Shown: piece by piece, positions 26,616 through 37,300 of the stretch | Numbering within the stretch: position 1 is the stretch's first letter | Layout of the letters: each line of letters opens with the position of its first letter | From: Stutzerimonas stutzeri | Lineage (GTDB): Bacteria > Pseudomonadota > Gammaproteobacteria > Pseudomonadales > Pseudomonadaceae | DNA: 64,000 bases | Reading direction: 5' to 3' | NCBI GenBank assembly: GCA_002345575.1 | Contig: DDVX01000006.1 | Location: 263,896-327,895 of the forward strand | The notes under the pieces: generated by a model | Told to the model about the DNA's origin: nothing | What the model saw: only the letters and a program-made list of their open reading frames with translations | The model's database searches: none | Made by a program: the position numbers and the translations under genes

Positions 26616-27311
26616 TTACCAGTCCAGCGTAGGTGCCGGTGCGGCCGGTGGCGGCGCCATCCAGCCGGCAACCGACTGCACGCCCCATACGGTCCCCACA
26701 GCCAGTAGCACCACTAGTACTACCGCGATCAGCGAACCGCCTTGGGCGTCCTGCTGCGCGGGTTGTTCACGCTTCGCCCGCCCGCTAAGCATTGCGCGCA
26801 CCAATGGCTTGCGCTTGATCAGCGCGTAATAGGCGATAGCAACCAGATGCAGGCCGATAAAGCCCACCAGCAGCCATTTCGCCTGGCGATGTAACCCAGT
26901 CAACCAGCTGCCGGTGTCACTGGAGACCAACGCATACAAGGGTCCTTTGAAGGCAATATCATCGGTCGCCATCAACCCGCTCACCACCTGAAAACCCACC
27001 AGCCCCAGCATGGCGAGCACCGACAGCGCGCCCAACGGATTGTGTCCCGCCTCCCTCCAGTTGCCCTGCAGATAGCTCCCGACACCAAACGCCGCGCTCA
27101 AAATGCGTGACCAACGCGCATAGGTGGAGCCGGCAAAGCCCCACAACACGCGAAACACCAGTAACCCCAACACCAACAGCCCCAACCGCCCGTGCCAGAT
27201 CATCAGACCACCACCCAACCAGCCGGTGGCGATGGACGCGGTCACCGCAATGGCAAAGGTCCAGTGAAAAATACGCAGTGGCGCGTCCCAGAGCTTGATA
27301 TGGCTCGACAT
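26616..27311 (-). CDS. Cytochrome b561-type membrane protein
   Basis: 231 residues with four core transmembrane segments plus a C-terminal one (about 195-215). Candidate haem ligands are His16 (LRIFHWTFA), His40 (MIWHGRLG), and further histidines in GLHRQAKWLLVGFIGLHLVAI. It belongs to the prokaryotic cytochrome b561 (Ni/Fe-hydrogenase b-subunit-like) family, which moves electrons between quinones and periplasmic c-type cytochromes. Its probable partner, the adjacent cytochrome c' gene, is truncated. Confidence 0.88.
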   Translation of the reverse strand: MSSHIKLWDAPLRIFHWTFAIAVTASIATGWLGGGLMIWHGRLGLLVLGLLVFRVLWGFAGSTYARWSRILSAAFGVGSYLQGNWREAGHNPLGALSVLAMLGLVGFQVVSGLMATDDIAFKGPLYALVSSDTGSWLTGLHRQAKWLLVGFIGLHLVAIAYYALIKRKPLVRAMLSGRAKREQPAQQDAQGGSLIAVVLVVLLAVGTVWGVQSVAGWMAPPPAAPAPTLDW

Positions 27312-27480
27312 TCCCTACCCTCGATAACATCGACTTCGACCAAAGGCCATCGCAACGGCCAAGGTTAACAGCCAGCCCCGCGCTTGGCAGCCGCTATAAG
27401 CCCGCGCCAGAGCCTCTACAAGCCCCGCACCAGATCAACCGCAGCCTCCCGGTGAGCAAGTCCAAACCCCCTCGCCAGCA

Positions 27481-27509
27481 TGGACGCCTCCAGTGGACAT
27501 GCGTATGAT
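27481..27509 (+). promoter_or_regulatory. Candidate sigma-70 promoter for the tRNA-Arg locus
   Basis: TGGACG (27481-27486) and TATGAT (27504-27509) are separated by 17 bp. The -10 lies 13 bp before the broken tRNA copy and 116 bp before the intact one, so the intact tRNA may be transcribed through the broken copy. Confidence 0.5.
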
Positions 27510-27522
27510 TGCGCTCCGCAAC

Positions 27523-27564
27523 GCACCAGTAGCTCAGCTGGATAGAGTACTGCCCTCCGAAGGC
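27523..27564 (+). repeat. 5'-half copy of tRNA-Arg (attachment-site scar)
   Basis: 42 bp identical, apart from one base, to the first 42 bases of the intact tRNA-Arg 103 bp downstream. It covers acceptor 5' strand, D-arm and the complete anticodon loop CTCCGAA, then diverges. No T-arm or 3' acceptor strand follows, so it cannot make a tRNA. The break just after the anticodon stem fits integration or excision at that point. Confidence 0.8.
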
Positions 27565-27625
27565 AATACTCATCGAGTTGAGAAGGGTGTCAGCTAATGG
27601 TCAAATAGGCTGCCGCAACAATTAC

Positions 27626-27702
27626 GCACCAGTAGCTCAGCTGGATAGAGTACCGCCCTCCGAAGGCGGGGGTCGTGGGTTCGAATCCCGCCTGGTGCGC
27701 CA
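27626..27702 (+). tRNA. tRNA-Arg (anticodon CCG)
   Basis: 77 nt with encoded CCA. The acceptor stem is GCACCAG/CTGGTGC with discriminator G, the D-arm is AGCTCAGCTGGATAGAGT, and the anticodon stem-loop is CCGCC-CTCCGAA-GGCGG with anticodon CCG. The T-arm is GTGGG-TTCGAAT-CCCGC. It reads CGG codons. It marks the left boundary of the accessory island. Confidence 0.95.
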
Positions 27703-28011
27703 TACATTATTGATTTATAAGGATTTTTTTCAAAATCCGAAAAATCAAACTGCTTCAATCCCAGCTACATCCCTAAATTTATACAGCCCTACTTTAAGCA
27801 CAACATGAGTACTGCCTGAACGGCTCGTTTTAGGCTGTTTTTCGGGCTGTGCCAGTTCTGTGCCTAAACCGTGCCTTGAAATCTGGCACCACCAATTGGT
27901 GAGCCAGATGCTGAGTACTAGCCGTAAACGATTCCTCCTCCCTGCCTTACCAAAATGCAGACCAAACCCACCTCAACGAACTCAAAAGAGCTCGCCAAGC
28001 TGGGAGGTTGA
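27703..28011. other. Non-coding island junction after tRNA-Arg
   Basis: 309 bp, AT-rich next to the tRNA. A weak stem GGATTTT/AAAATCC (27721-27738) may end the tRNA transcript. At about 27855-27905 the motif TGCC(A/T) recurs four times at short intervals (TGCCAG, TGCCTA, TGCCTT, and TGGCA inverted), the look of arm-type integrase sites near an attachment site. No convincing gene. Confidence 0.4.
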
Positions 28012-31000
28012 TCATTTCCCCACTAACTCCACCAGAACATCCGTAGCCCACTTCTGCTCTGAGTTCTGTACCTTGGCTGTCTCGACCACTTTAGCCATAT
28101 GCATCAGTTGATCTTGAGCCTCAAGGTCAAAGTCGAACCACATATCTGCATGTGAGCCAAAACGGACCTGCCAATAGGCAATGCCTTGGTCGAACCTGAC
28201 CCGAAGACTCCTGCCGTCCTCAAATTCAAGATCAAGTCGGCGGCGGTGAGGGACATCGCGGTTTGATGTTTCAATCAGAAGATCGACGGCCTGACCCGCC
28301 ATAGCCGACAGCCATTTGCTGACGAAAAACTCAAAGTCGTCCTGCCTGGCCCAATCATCAAAGGCCTTGCGACCTTGCAGCTTTCCGGATTTGAAGAGCG
28401 TGGAAACCTGCAGCTGTGCATCGGCAGCGATACGCCCCTTTAGAAACTTGAACAAAGTACCCAAAATCGTGATCACGGCTGGGTTTTGGATATATCGGTC
28501 CGAGTAGTTAATTCTGCTGATGGTTGCAGTTGTCATTACGTCAGCAATGAGCGGGTTCTCCGAGAGAAGCCCCCAGAAGCGATCACCAAAAGTCAGCAAA
28601 GGGCCGTTGAGTTCTTGGTGAATCGGCAAGTCGATGATCACGCTACCGTCGGAAGGCCTGCTCACGGAGCTTGCAAGGTCAAATTCCGTCCAGCGAAGAG
28701 CAGGTTGAGATCGGGAAGTCACCACAAGCGCATCACTCTGATGCCAACTAGGCCCTGGTACAACGGCCTGCTCTGAGCGTGAAGCCAGCGTGATTATCTC
28801 GCTTGCTCTGCTTGCCTGTACGGCAACATGCGTGTCTCGATCAGGCGAATAGCAGCCGATACTTACGCCGAGTAGAGAAAAGCGCACCAGGTCCTGTAAA
28901 AGGTCTTCATCAGTGATGCCATTCGGCACAAGAAGCTCGACGGTCAGCTCATCAATATGCAAATAGCCATGAATCGCCTTACGGAACTGCGGGGCCAAGA
29001 GGTCCCACTCAGCCGGTTCCCCTGAGGCTACCAGTGTTACTTTCTCCACTCCCTCATTGATCAATCGACGCAGAACGGTCTCGATACTCCCAGGCGCATA
29101 TTGCCCGTCCGCTAGGGAAAGCTTGTCTTCAGAGGAAAGTCCTACGTAATGGACAAACTCATCACCAAGCCAGTCTAAAGCTAGTTTTCGGTCCAGCTTG
29201 TCATGGTCATGTCGGGTCTGGGAGTCCAATAAGCACTCACTGCAACCACTTTCGCAATGAGAACAGTGCAGGGTTTCAACCATCTTCCTAAGCAGATTTT
29301 CAATATGCAGTGGAGCGCTTGACGCGAATCCAGCCCCTCCGCTGATTACATCGTAAAGCTGCAAAATCCTGATGGGCTGGCCGTTTTCCAGCTTGCTTGG
29401 ACGCGTTGCATAACCAAGTTCAGAAGCCGAAATCCCTAGTATCTCGCCAAGAGCTGAACGCATGGCAACAGCCAAGGTCATTGCGATGCACCGCCCTTGA
29501 TCGTTATCTGAGATGTACTCTCCGCTTACAGGATGGTGCAGCGTCAATTCGAAAACGTCAGTAAAGGAGGTAACACCCAAGCTGACATTGGGGACAATAC
29601 TGCCGCTGCCTTGGCAAGGCAGCCGTTTATTGTTCTGGTCTTTATCGTCTTTGCCAGGCCGGGGTGGAAAGTGCTCGCCGGATGGGGAAAGACCCGGAGG
29701 GAATTCGTCTGCAGTCAGCATGGATTCCGCACGTCCACAGCTCATGCATAGGGAAAAGCCCGCACCGTTCTCGCCCGAACTGTGATGAAAAACCTGGCCA
29801 TCCGCGCCATAGGCCATCGAGCCTACCGCCGGATTCGGTAACGGGGTCTTAGCAGACTTAACAAAAACCCAAGCAGTTTCAACCGGTACAAATTTCTGAT
29901 GCTGGATGTCGTTTGACGCCGACTGATAAGCATCAGAAACAAAACCAGATGGCTGGAGTACCTTGCGGATATTCGACGGCTTAATAACGGATAGGCATTC
30001 GTTATTAGTACAAATTAGCTCATCAGTTTTGACCAACCCTTCCTCATAGCCGAGCTCGCCGCAGACGTCACAACGCCACGCGACATCCATCTTCTGAGCT
30101 TCACTGCTGCCGGCATTGAGATTATGCCAGTGCAAAGAAACACCAGCTGACTTGAAGACCCGCCCATCCAAAACAATCTCAGCTCCGGGCGCATATTCTC
30201 GAATGGCAATCGCGAGGTTGCGAGAGGGTAGCCCCTTATACCGCGACACGTTGTCCTCACGGTCGTGCTTTACCTTACTTCCGGCCCCTTTTTCACGGAT
30301 GTAGTCCTCTATTGTGAAATTGTCGAAGTTCACTACATCTGTCGGAAACCCATAGCCTGGCAGGAAGGTACGAGCAGATAGGTCACGGAGCAGGTATTCA
30401 TTGCAGTGGCGGGCCTTCTCGACTTGAAGGCGCTTCAGGTAAGGGCTGTTAGGCTTTGCCTGCTGCTCTTCGGACAGTAAATATCGGTAGTTCGCCAACC
30501 AGCGGCCCAGCAGTTCTTTCAACTGTTCCATTGAACGCTTACGTAACTGATCTGGCGTTATCCCTGCCAGGGCGGTGCCTTTGACCAGCAGCGAAAGCGC
30601 CTCATCAATGTCGCAAACAGCGAGGCCTAAACGCTCAAAAAAGCGATCGCACTGCGAACCGCCAGTCGTATCGTCATAGAACCACTGCGCAGTGAGACTG
30701 GTTTTCTCGGTTTGGGTAGGCCCAACAACATTGCAGAGAAAGTCGGACAGCAGCAATGAATTCACGTGCCGCTGCACAAGCCGAGCAGAGTTCAGAGCTA
30801 CCGCAGGGGCAGGGATTTTCGTTTCAAACGGCCAACTAGGGTTGGCGAAGACCTGCTGGTCGTGGGGATTGTTTTTGCAAAGCGTATAAGCGAGTGCTCT
30901 TGATTCTTTGCTACGACCTGCCCGGCCGGCGCGCTGGAGATAATTGGCCGGGTGTGGCGGTACATTGTTCATTACCACGGCAGAAATACCGCCAATGTCC

Positions 31001-34000
31001 ACCCCCATCTCCATGGTAGTGGAACAGTTCAGGACGTTGATCTGCCCCTTTTTGAACATCTCCTCATAGGACCCTAGGCGCTCAGAAGACTGCTGGGCCG
31101 AATGCTCCGCAGTGCGGTAATAGAAGCCGCCCTCCACCGCCCGGTCATTGATATCTGTCCAAAGATTACGCGCGCGCAAGGCAGTGACAAGATTGTCAGC
31201 CGCTACCTGAGCTCTGATCTTAGCAAGGCCAGGGGCATAATCTTCCTGCGAACGATCAAGCTCCCAAACACTGGGCAACTCAACCGGCCCACAAACAAAA
31301 TCTTTTCGCTTCTCATCGCTCAGCTGAGTGAAGTCCAGGTGTGCAGGTAGGTAAGGGGTAAATCCTTTGAAGGTCGTATCAAGCAGCTTATTGGTGATGG
31401 GGCACACAAACGCACGATCAACCAACGAAAAAAGCATGTGTTCTTTGGGTAAAAAGTGCCGGTTCTCGTCGGACTTCAACGCTGCTCCAGGCTTGGTCAG
31501 TTGATGCCAAGCGGCCTTTAACCAAGCATTGATCAAGTCAACATCAGATGAGCTTGAAGGATTCAAGCCTGCCCCCAAGAGCAGCAGCTTGGTCAGGCGG
31601 TGTGAGTGGTTGCCATTGCGAATCTGCGGCCAGCGTTTCACTCGATTCTCATCAGCCTCTTTCGAGTCGGGTTGCCGCAGGGTTTTGGAAGAAAACCGAC
31701 TCCCAATCCAGTCTTTCCACTCCTCTGTCATCTGAATGAAGCTGCTTTCACGCACATAAAAATCCAGCGCGATCTTCAGGAAATCACGCCAATCATCAGT
31801 CGTTAGCCCCTTCTGCTCCCAATGCGCTGGCGCTTCCTGGATCTTGTCTAAACCAAGGTAGCCGACCTTTACCAGCCCTTGAGTTTCTAAGCTGTTTTGA
31901 CGTTTTGGCCTACGCATGAACTCGCGAAAAAGCAGCATCTCAGCCAGTTTTTGTGGGCCATCTGTTTCTTTAAAGATCTCTGGTTTCTGATATTTGTTGG
32001 CAAGCAGCATGGGGCCCTTCTCTTGAAGATCGGCCCGTTTTTTCAGTTCACTCACAAGCTCCGACCAGGCCAAAGAAATGAGCACAGGCCTGACCTTTTC
32101 GCCATTCGCCGCAGCTAAAAGAGCCGTGAAGCGTACGACCTTTTCCTCGGCAACCTTGACTTCTTCCTTGATATCTAAGCTGCGGTAAAGCGCCACATCT
32201 TCTTTTGCCTTAGCAATTAGCTGCCGCAGCACTTCGGGATCAAGGTTGCTGGAGGGCGCCCGATCACTGCCGTGGCTCTTTTGATGCCAGTTCAAAATCT
32301 CTACAACAAGCCCCCGCAACCTACTGCGCTCGGCCTCCTGCTGCATCCGAACAGCCATACGCGCCGTACCCTGGCGGCTGTCCGTAAAGGTAATCAGCCT
32401 GCGTCCTCGCCCTGGCAACGACTGGGGCCCAAACTCTGGCTTCTGATCTTCGTCTTGATAGTCCTGGCAATACTCCAGAACAGTCGGAACCGCGTTCGCC
32501 ACATAAAAAGGGCCACCCAACATTGCACGACGAAACGGAAATGCACCTTGAAAACCGCTGTAACTACAGTCTTTACGGCTACAAACCACATCGTGGTCAT
32601 TCATACGCAGTGGCACCTTCTCAGCAGAGGTAGCCACAAAGGAGCCTGCAAGCCTATCTAACTCGACCGGGATATATGACGGGCCGTCACTATCGACTGA
32701 GCCGAGCACCAACGGAGTCTTTGTTAGCAGCTGCCCATCAGGGCTGCCTGCGTCCTCCTCAAGTGGAGCTTCAGATTGCAGCGAAAACTCATCCCCACCA
32801 GAGCTCTCCCACTGAGTCAGCTTTCCGCCTTTATCACGTGCCAACAAGTGAGGCTCATTGCAATCATTGCAGAACGCTAACTCGAAAATCGGGCTGCCAC
32901 AGGAGCAGGTTTGGCGCTGGCTTACGTACACATAGCCAAAGGGCCACTTGTCTTGCAGCGGTGTACCTTTCTTTGCTGAGCAGTGTTTATCAAAACACGC
33001 CCACAGACCGTGGGTCGTGCGCTGAAAGAAGTGGGCACGCAGCTTCAAAAATGCAGGTTCAGACTCATTGGGGCGAGTGCCAGAGCACAGGTCCAACCAG
33101 CGCAAAACCTCATCCTGCGTTAACGACAGCCCCTGATCTCGGCTCATGTAACTGGCCATCTCGGTCAGCTTCAATGGTTTAGGAGCATTCACCAGTACAT
33201 GCCTCAACGCGCGAGCTAGAGGCGAATGCACAAGTGCTTCATAACGGCCTAGGTGCACCTCAGGATCGTCGTGGGTTACAGCAGGCATCGACTCAAGCTG
33301 CTGCAAAGTAACCGGCGTCTGCTGGCACGATGAAAGTTCTGGGATGACTCGCCTACCGCCCCAGACATCGATCTGAGTGATCGGCACACCCGACAGATCA
33401 GAGAGGAACTGTTTCAGTTGCTCTGCAGCATCATCACCAGCAATGGTTGCGGAGGTTGCAACAAAGCGAACGTCCTTAGGCGTAACACCAAAGGCAGTCA
33501 TCACGCGTCGTAACTGCAGTGCCAGCTCTGCAGCCTGCGAGCCTACATAGGTATGAGCCTCATCTAGGACAATCCAGCGCAGAGATTTCTGCTCTCTCGA
33601 CTTGCGCACAATAGGCGCATCGACCTGACGCACTAACATGTATTCAAGCATGGTGCCGTTGGTCACCAGGATCGGGGCTGGCTGCTCGCGCATCAGCTCG
33701 CGCGACAGAATTTCGTTGGGGCGCTCAATCTGCTCGGTGCGCTTTTTGGCCTGCAACTCCTCGGTATTACCGTTATACAAACAATAACGAATCCCAGAGC
33801 CAAAGCTCTGTGTCCAAGCGTTCAGACGCTCGCGCTGCGAGTTAATCAGAGCGTTAAGCGGATAGAGAAAAAGTGCTCGGACGCCAACCAAAGGCTTGCT
33901 TCCGGTATCGCGGTACTCCCTATAAAGGTCATCAAGCACCGGGACCATAAAGCACTCGGTCTTACCGGAGCCTGTACCACTGGTGACTACAACTGAGTGC

Positions 34001-34350
34001 TTCTTTTCTAGCAGGGAGCGCCAACTTGCCAACTGATGCGTGAACGGTCTCCAGGTCGCACCAAATCGGTAACGGCCATTGGCTTTACCATCAAGTGAAG
34101 CTACAACCTCCTTGCTGAGTAGATGCTCTTGAGCGGCCAGTTGCGCCATCGTAAAAGGCGACTCTTCCCAGCCGAAGGTTTGCTCAAACAAGGGCGGGGC
34201 TAGGAAAGAGCCCTCCTTGCCACACTCTGCGCGCATAAGCCCACCAAGGTGCTCACGCAAGCCAGGGTCGGTGATGCTCAAAACACTCAAGGTTGACTCT
34301 GTAGTGCGAGACAGCGCCTGCTCGACAAGCGAAGAAAAATACTTATCCAT
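28012..34350 (-). CDS. druE: Druantia DruE: giant DEAD/DEAH helicase with DUF1998
   Basis: 2112 residues, the size and architecture of DruE, the signature protein of Druantia anti-phage systems. Helicase motif I is TSGTGSGKT (about residue 120), motif II is LDEAH (in RWIVLDEAHTYVGSQ, about 265), and motif VI is YLQRAGRAGRS (about 1135). Several Cys pairs suggest zinc ribbons (CSCGSPIFELAFCNDC; WRCDVCGELGY; LCMSCGRAE). The DUF1998 Cys cluster CSHCESGCSECLL lies near residue 1695. The last 100 residues contain HRRRLDLEFEDG, weakly like MIT_C/PLD-type domains. Its start overlaps druH by 8 bp, so the two are translationally coupled. Base composition is poorer in GC than the flanking core, consistent with acquisition. 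Confidence 0.9.
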   Translation of the reverse strand: MDKYFSSLVEQALSRTTESTLSVLSITDPGLREHLGGLMRAECGKEGSFLAPPLFEQTFGWEESPFTMAQLAAQEHLLSKEVVASLDGKANGRYRFGATWRPFTHQLASWRSLLEKKHSVVVTSGTGSGKTECFMVPVLDDLYREYRDTGSKPLVGVRALFLYPLNALINSQRERLNAWTQSFGSGIRYCLYNGNTEELQAKKRTEQIERPNEILSRELMREQPAPILVTNGTMLEYMLVRQVDAPIVRKSREQKSLRWIVLDEAHTYVGSQAAELALQLRRVMTAFGVTPKDVRFVATSATIAGDDAAEQLKQFLSDLSGVPITQIDVWGGRRVIPELSSCQQTPVTLQQLESMPAVTHDDPEVHLGRYEALVHSPLARALRHVLVNAPKPLKLTEMASYMSRDQGLSLTQDEVLRWLDLCSGTRPNESEPAFLKLRAHFFQRTTHGLWACFDKHCSAKKGTPLQDKWPFGYVYVSQRQTCSCGSPIFELAFCNDCNEPHLLARDKGGKLTQWESSGGDEFSLQSEAPLEEDAGSPDGQLLTKTPLVLGSVDSDGPSYIPVELDRLAGSFVATSAEKVPLRMNDHDVVCSRKDCSYSGFQGAFPFRRAMLGGPFYVANAVPTVLEYCQDYQDEDQKPEFGPQSLPGRGRRLITFTDSRQGTARMAVRMQQEAERSRLRGLVVEILNWHQKSHGSDRAPSSNLDPEVLRQLIAKAKEDVALYRSLDIKEEVKVAEEKVVRFTALLAAANGEKVRPVLISLAWSELVSELKKRADLQEKGPMLLANKYQKPEIFKETDGPQKLAEMLLFREFMRRPKRQNSLETQGLVKVGYLGLDKIQEAPAHWEQKGLTTDDWRDFLKIALDFYVRESSFIQMTEEWKDWIGSRFSSKTLRQPDSKEADENRVKRWPQIRNGNHSHRLTKLLLLGAGLNPSSSSDVDLINAWLKAAWHQLTKPGAALKSDENRHFLPKEHMLFSLVDRAFVCPITNKLLDTTFKGFTPYLPAHLDFTQLSDEKRKDFVCGPVELPSVWELDRSQEDYAPGLAKIRAQVAADNLVTALRARNLWTDINDRAVEGGFYYRTAEHSAQQSSERLGSYEEMFKKGQINVLNCSTTMEMGVDIGGISAVVMNNVPPHPANYLQRAGRAGRSKESRALAYTLCKNNPHDQQVFANPSWPFETKIPAPAVALNSARLVQRHVNSLLLSDFLCNVVGPTQTEKTSLTAQWFYDDTTGGSQCDRFFERLGLAVCDIDEALSLLVKGTALAGITPDQLRKRSMEQLKELLGRWLANYRYLLSEEQQAKPNSPYLKRLQVEKARHCNEYLLRDLSARTFLPGYGFPTDVVNFDNFTIEDYIREKGAGSKVKHDREDNVSRYKGLPSRNLAIAIREYAPGAEIVLDGRVFKSAGVSLHWHNLNAGSSEAQKMDVAWRCDVCGELGYEEGLVKTDELICTNNECLSVIKPSNIRKVLQPSGFVSDAYQSASNDIQHQKFVPVETAWVFVKSAKTPLPNPAVGSMAYGADGQVFHHSSGENGAGFSLCMSCGRAESMLTADEFPPGLSPSGEHFPPRPGKDDKDQNNKRLPCQGSGSIVPNVSLGVTSFTDVFELTLHHPVSGEYISDNDQGRCIAMTLAVAMRSALGEILGISASELGYATRPSKLENGQPIRILQLYDVISGGAGFASSAPLHIENLLRKMVETLHCSHCESGCSECLLDSQTRHDHDKLDRKLALDWLGDEFVHYVGLSSEDKLSLADGQYAPGSIETVLRRLINEGVEKVTLVASGEPAEWDLLAPQFRKAIHGYLHIDELTVELLVPNGITDEDLLQDLVRFSLLGVSIGCYSPDRDTHVAVQASRASEIITLASRSEQAVVPGPSWHQSDALVVTSRSQPALRWTEFDLASSVSRPSDGSVIIDLPIHQELNGPLLTFGDRFWGLLSENPLIADVMTTATISRINYSDRYIQNPAVITILGTLFKFLKGRIAADAQLQVSTLFKSGKLQGRKAFDDWARQDDFEFFVSKWLSAMAGQAVDLLIETSNRDVPHRRRLDLEFEDGRSLRVRFDQGIAYWQVRFGSHADMWFDFDLEAQDQLMHMAKVVETAKVQNSEQKWATDVLVELVGK

Positions 34351-37300
34351 TGACTGGTACTGCCTTATGCATAGCCATGAGGTTGCTCAGCAAACAATAC
34401 TGGTAAATGCTGCTGAACCAGCTCGAATCGAAATCGCGAACCTGTCGCAGGAAAAATATCGCCTCGACACTGTCGTCAAAAACATCTGAAAACTGTGCTT
34501 TACCGCTGGCCACAGCAGCAGCGAAAACCGGCAGGTAGACAACAGCATTGCGGTAATCCATTTCCAGACGGAAAGAAATCACCGATTCATTCTGCTTCTC
34601 GTACCAACGCGCCAGCCTCTTGCCACCATACTCAGGCCACGTCGCATCACTACGATCTCGCATCAATTGGTGATACCAGCCGTGAACTATCCCCTGGAAT
34701 ATGTCGAGAGGCATTTGGCGCTCAGGACTTAAAGCTTTTCCTAACAGATGTTGCTGAACGCTTTCTCCATAGGTCGGAAAAACCTCACCTAGCCGGCTGA
34801 ACATCCTGCCAATCAGCGCCGAAATAGCTTCCTCTGCAACCCCCTTAATCTTGAGAAATGCACCGTAGCGCCTGGCGGCCAGATGTATTTCGTTAACAGG
34901 CAAGAATTCCCAAAAAACCGGGAACTCAGCTTCAATCCGGCTCAAAAACTTTGGATCCATCTCAAATTTTAAAAGCGCCATCGACAATGCACGGGTATGA
35001 CCCACAAGTGCTTTCCAGACCTCGAACGTTGCTAAAGGCAGATAACCGTAACCCTCATACAACGACCTCAGAAACTGCCATCCGCTGTGCATAGGGTTCA
35101 CGGCCATGGAGTCCAAAACAGGCCCAAATGAACTGACAGGAGAGGCATGATCAAAGGTCAGAACAGCTTTTTGCAGGCTTTGGGCGTCATCACTATTCGG
35201 GACCGGTTCCCAACCACCGAAAATAAACAGCGGCCTGAAAGAGGCAGGTGATCCCTGCTTAGGCAACACCAGCCAGGGGCCATTTTTCTCCACCAATGCC
35301 GGCAGCTCAAACTCACCGGTGGGTACGCCTTCGCTAGTACGTGAACTGAGGTGAACGGCACCGCGCATCGGCTCATGCAGCAGCATCAAAATCGGTTCAG
35401 GTAACGCGGCACTGCCCTCCTGCAAATTGGCAGCGCGTAGCACCTGACGATCACGATCCAGCAACATCTCCATTGCATACTTGCGCACACGGAAATTGGC
35501 CTCCTGACCATGTCCGAACACCCTTAATTCGACTACCTGATCGATACCGGACTGAAGCGAAAGCAAATCAACTATCTGCTCACGGATGCTGAACAGACTA
35601 ATTTCTAAAGGCTTTTCGGTAGCTGTGTAGGACCAACTATAGGAAGCGCTCTTGGCGGCATTGCCCTTTAGGGTCAATTCCAGCCCGAATTTAGTTGGTG
35701 CACCGTTGCGGCCAAACAAATAAATACGCGCGCCCAGCAGATCATCAACACTGATGTCGCGCGTGAGCTGCTTACCACTGCCATCAATGGCTAGGCAGCC
35801 CGAGTTGGGGAAAGGCAGCTCAATTTCAACCGGATCTGAAAGCAGGCTTGGCGTGACTGAAAGACGCAGACTGATCGGCGGCAAACCCTCTGTTGAGAGT
35901 TTGAGCTCGGTGTGGCCCTCCCGCTTAACCTGCTGAGTTATAAGACCGTCATCCATCACCTGTAACAGGCAACGTTGCTGGCTATGCACCAGAATGCTGC
36001 CCTGTCCTGGCCTTTCGCCGCTACGCAATTCAAGACGGAAATCAGCCGGCAGGATACCTATCCTGCGGCGCAACAACGTGTCTCCACTGCGGTTGCGAAC
36101 TGCCACATATTGTGCGCCGAGCATTTCCTGCAAAACACCAGTGCCGGGCTGTTTACCGCCAACGTAAAGGTCACCACCTTGTTTTTGCAGCTCGTCGGAA
36201 GCGCCAGGCCATTGCACCCTGGGCAGACCTACAAAAGTGACTGCGGGTTTTGTTGCCCAGCCAAGCTCGCTACCGGCCAGTTCCAAACCGAAAGCCGAAC
36301 CGGCAGAGTGCCCCGTACGAATTCTGTAAAGCCCATCACAGTCAACTTTGAACTCGGTTTTACCCTGTACTTTTAATGTGTGCAGAGCCAGTGCCGAAGG
36401 CATATCAGAGATACTGGCATCGCCGCAGCCCTCTTCGCGAAGCAAAACGCTATTGGGCGGCAACAGGAGCATTAGCTCCTCGGCGGCGCAATTGAACGAA
36501 GCCTGGCCACAGAACTGCCAGCGGTCATTGAGCGGTTCAAAACCTACTGGAACTTCGCCAAGGGCTATGGTGCTGTTCTCAATGGGTAAAGAAGTGATGA
36601 CCATCCCCCCAGCCATGGCCACCAGGCTCAATGGTAAAGAGCAATCGCGGCGGCGCCCCATAACCTCCCGTTGCCGCAGCCTGATGCGTGCGACAGCGTT
36701 ATCCACAACGGCATAACCTGGGCCTAGGTTAGCGATGACCGCTTCGCCTTCTAGAATCGCAAGCTCGAAGCGCGTGGTAGATGGCTGCATGGTTAATTGA
36801 AAAACCACTTCTGCCGGCAGCGACACCTGCACCTTCAGCTCACTGGGTTGAGCTTCGTGCCAATAGTGTCGGCAGGCCCAGCCGCGAGACGCCTTGCGAC
36901 GCCTTCCACCTTCAACGGTGGCAGTTTTTAGCAACCCGTTAAGCAATTCACTGCCGGTTTGGTTATCCAGCGGTAGTGGGAACAATTCACGCCATTTGGG
37001 ATTCATGGCATCTAAGCGGGCAACCGGCTCGTCGGCCTGCACCAGGCCATAGTCACGCACCAGAGACACTAGCTGATCGGCCATATGCGCAATCAGCTCT
37101 ACTGAAGTCTGCGTGGCAAACACCTGTGGTAGGTTCGCCTTTTCCAACTGTTGTTCTACCTGCTGTGCAGTGCTGTAGCCCAGGATGTGCCACTGGTCAT
37201 ACTGTTTGAGCACACGATCAAAAAGCGTCTGAAAGCGGCTTCCACCTTCGCGCAGTACTTGAAAAGGAAGCCCACCCTCACTGAATAATGTGCCGAGAAA

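Noticed and set aside
28316..33182. Many plus-strand open frames antisense to druE
   Set aside because: Short, overlapping and without codon or motif support; the minus-strand 2112-codon gene explains the region.
28012..34350. Possible DISARM or Dpd helicase
   Set aside because: No methylase, PLD gene or SNF2 helicase lies nearby, and the size plus the druH-like partner fit Druantia type III better.
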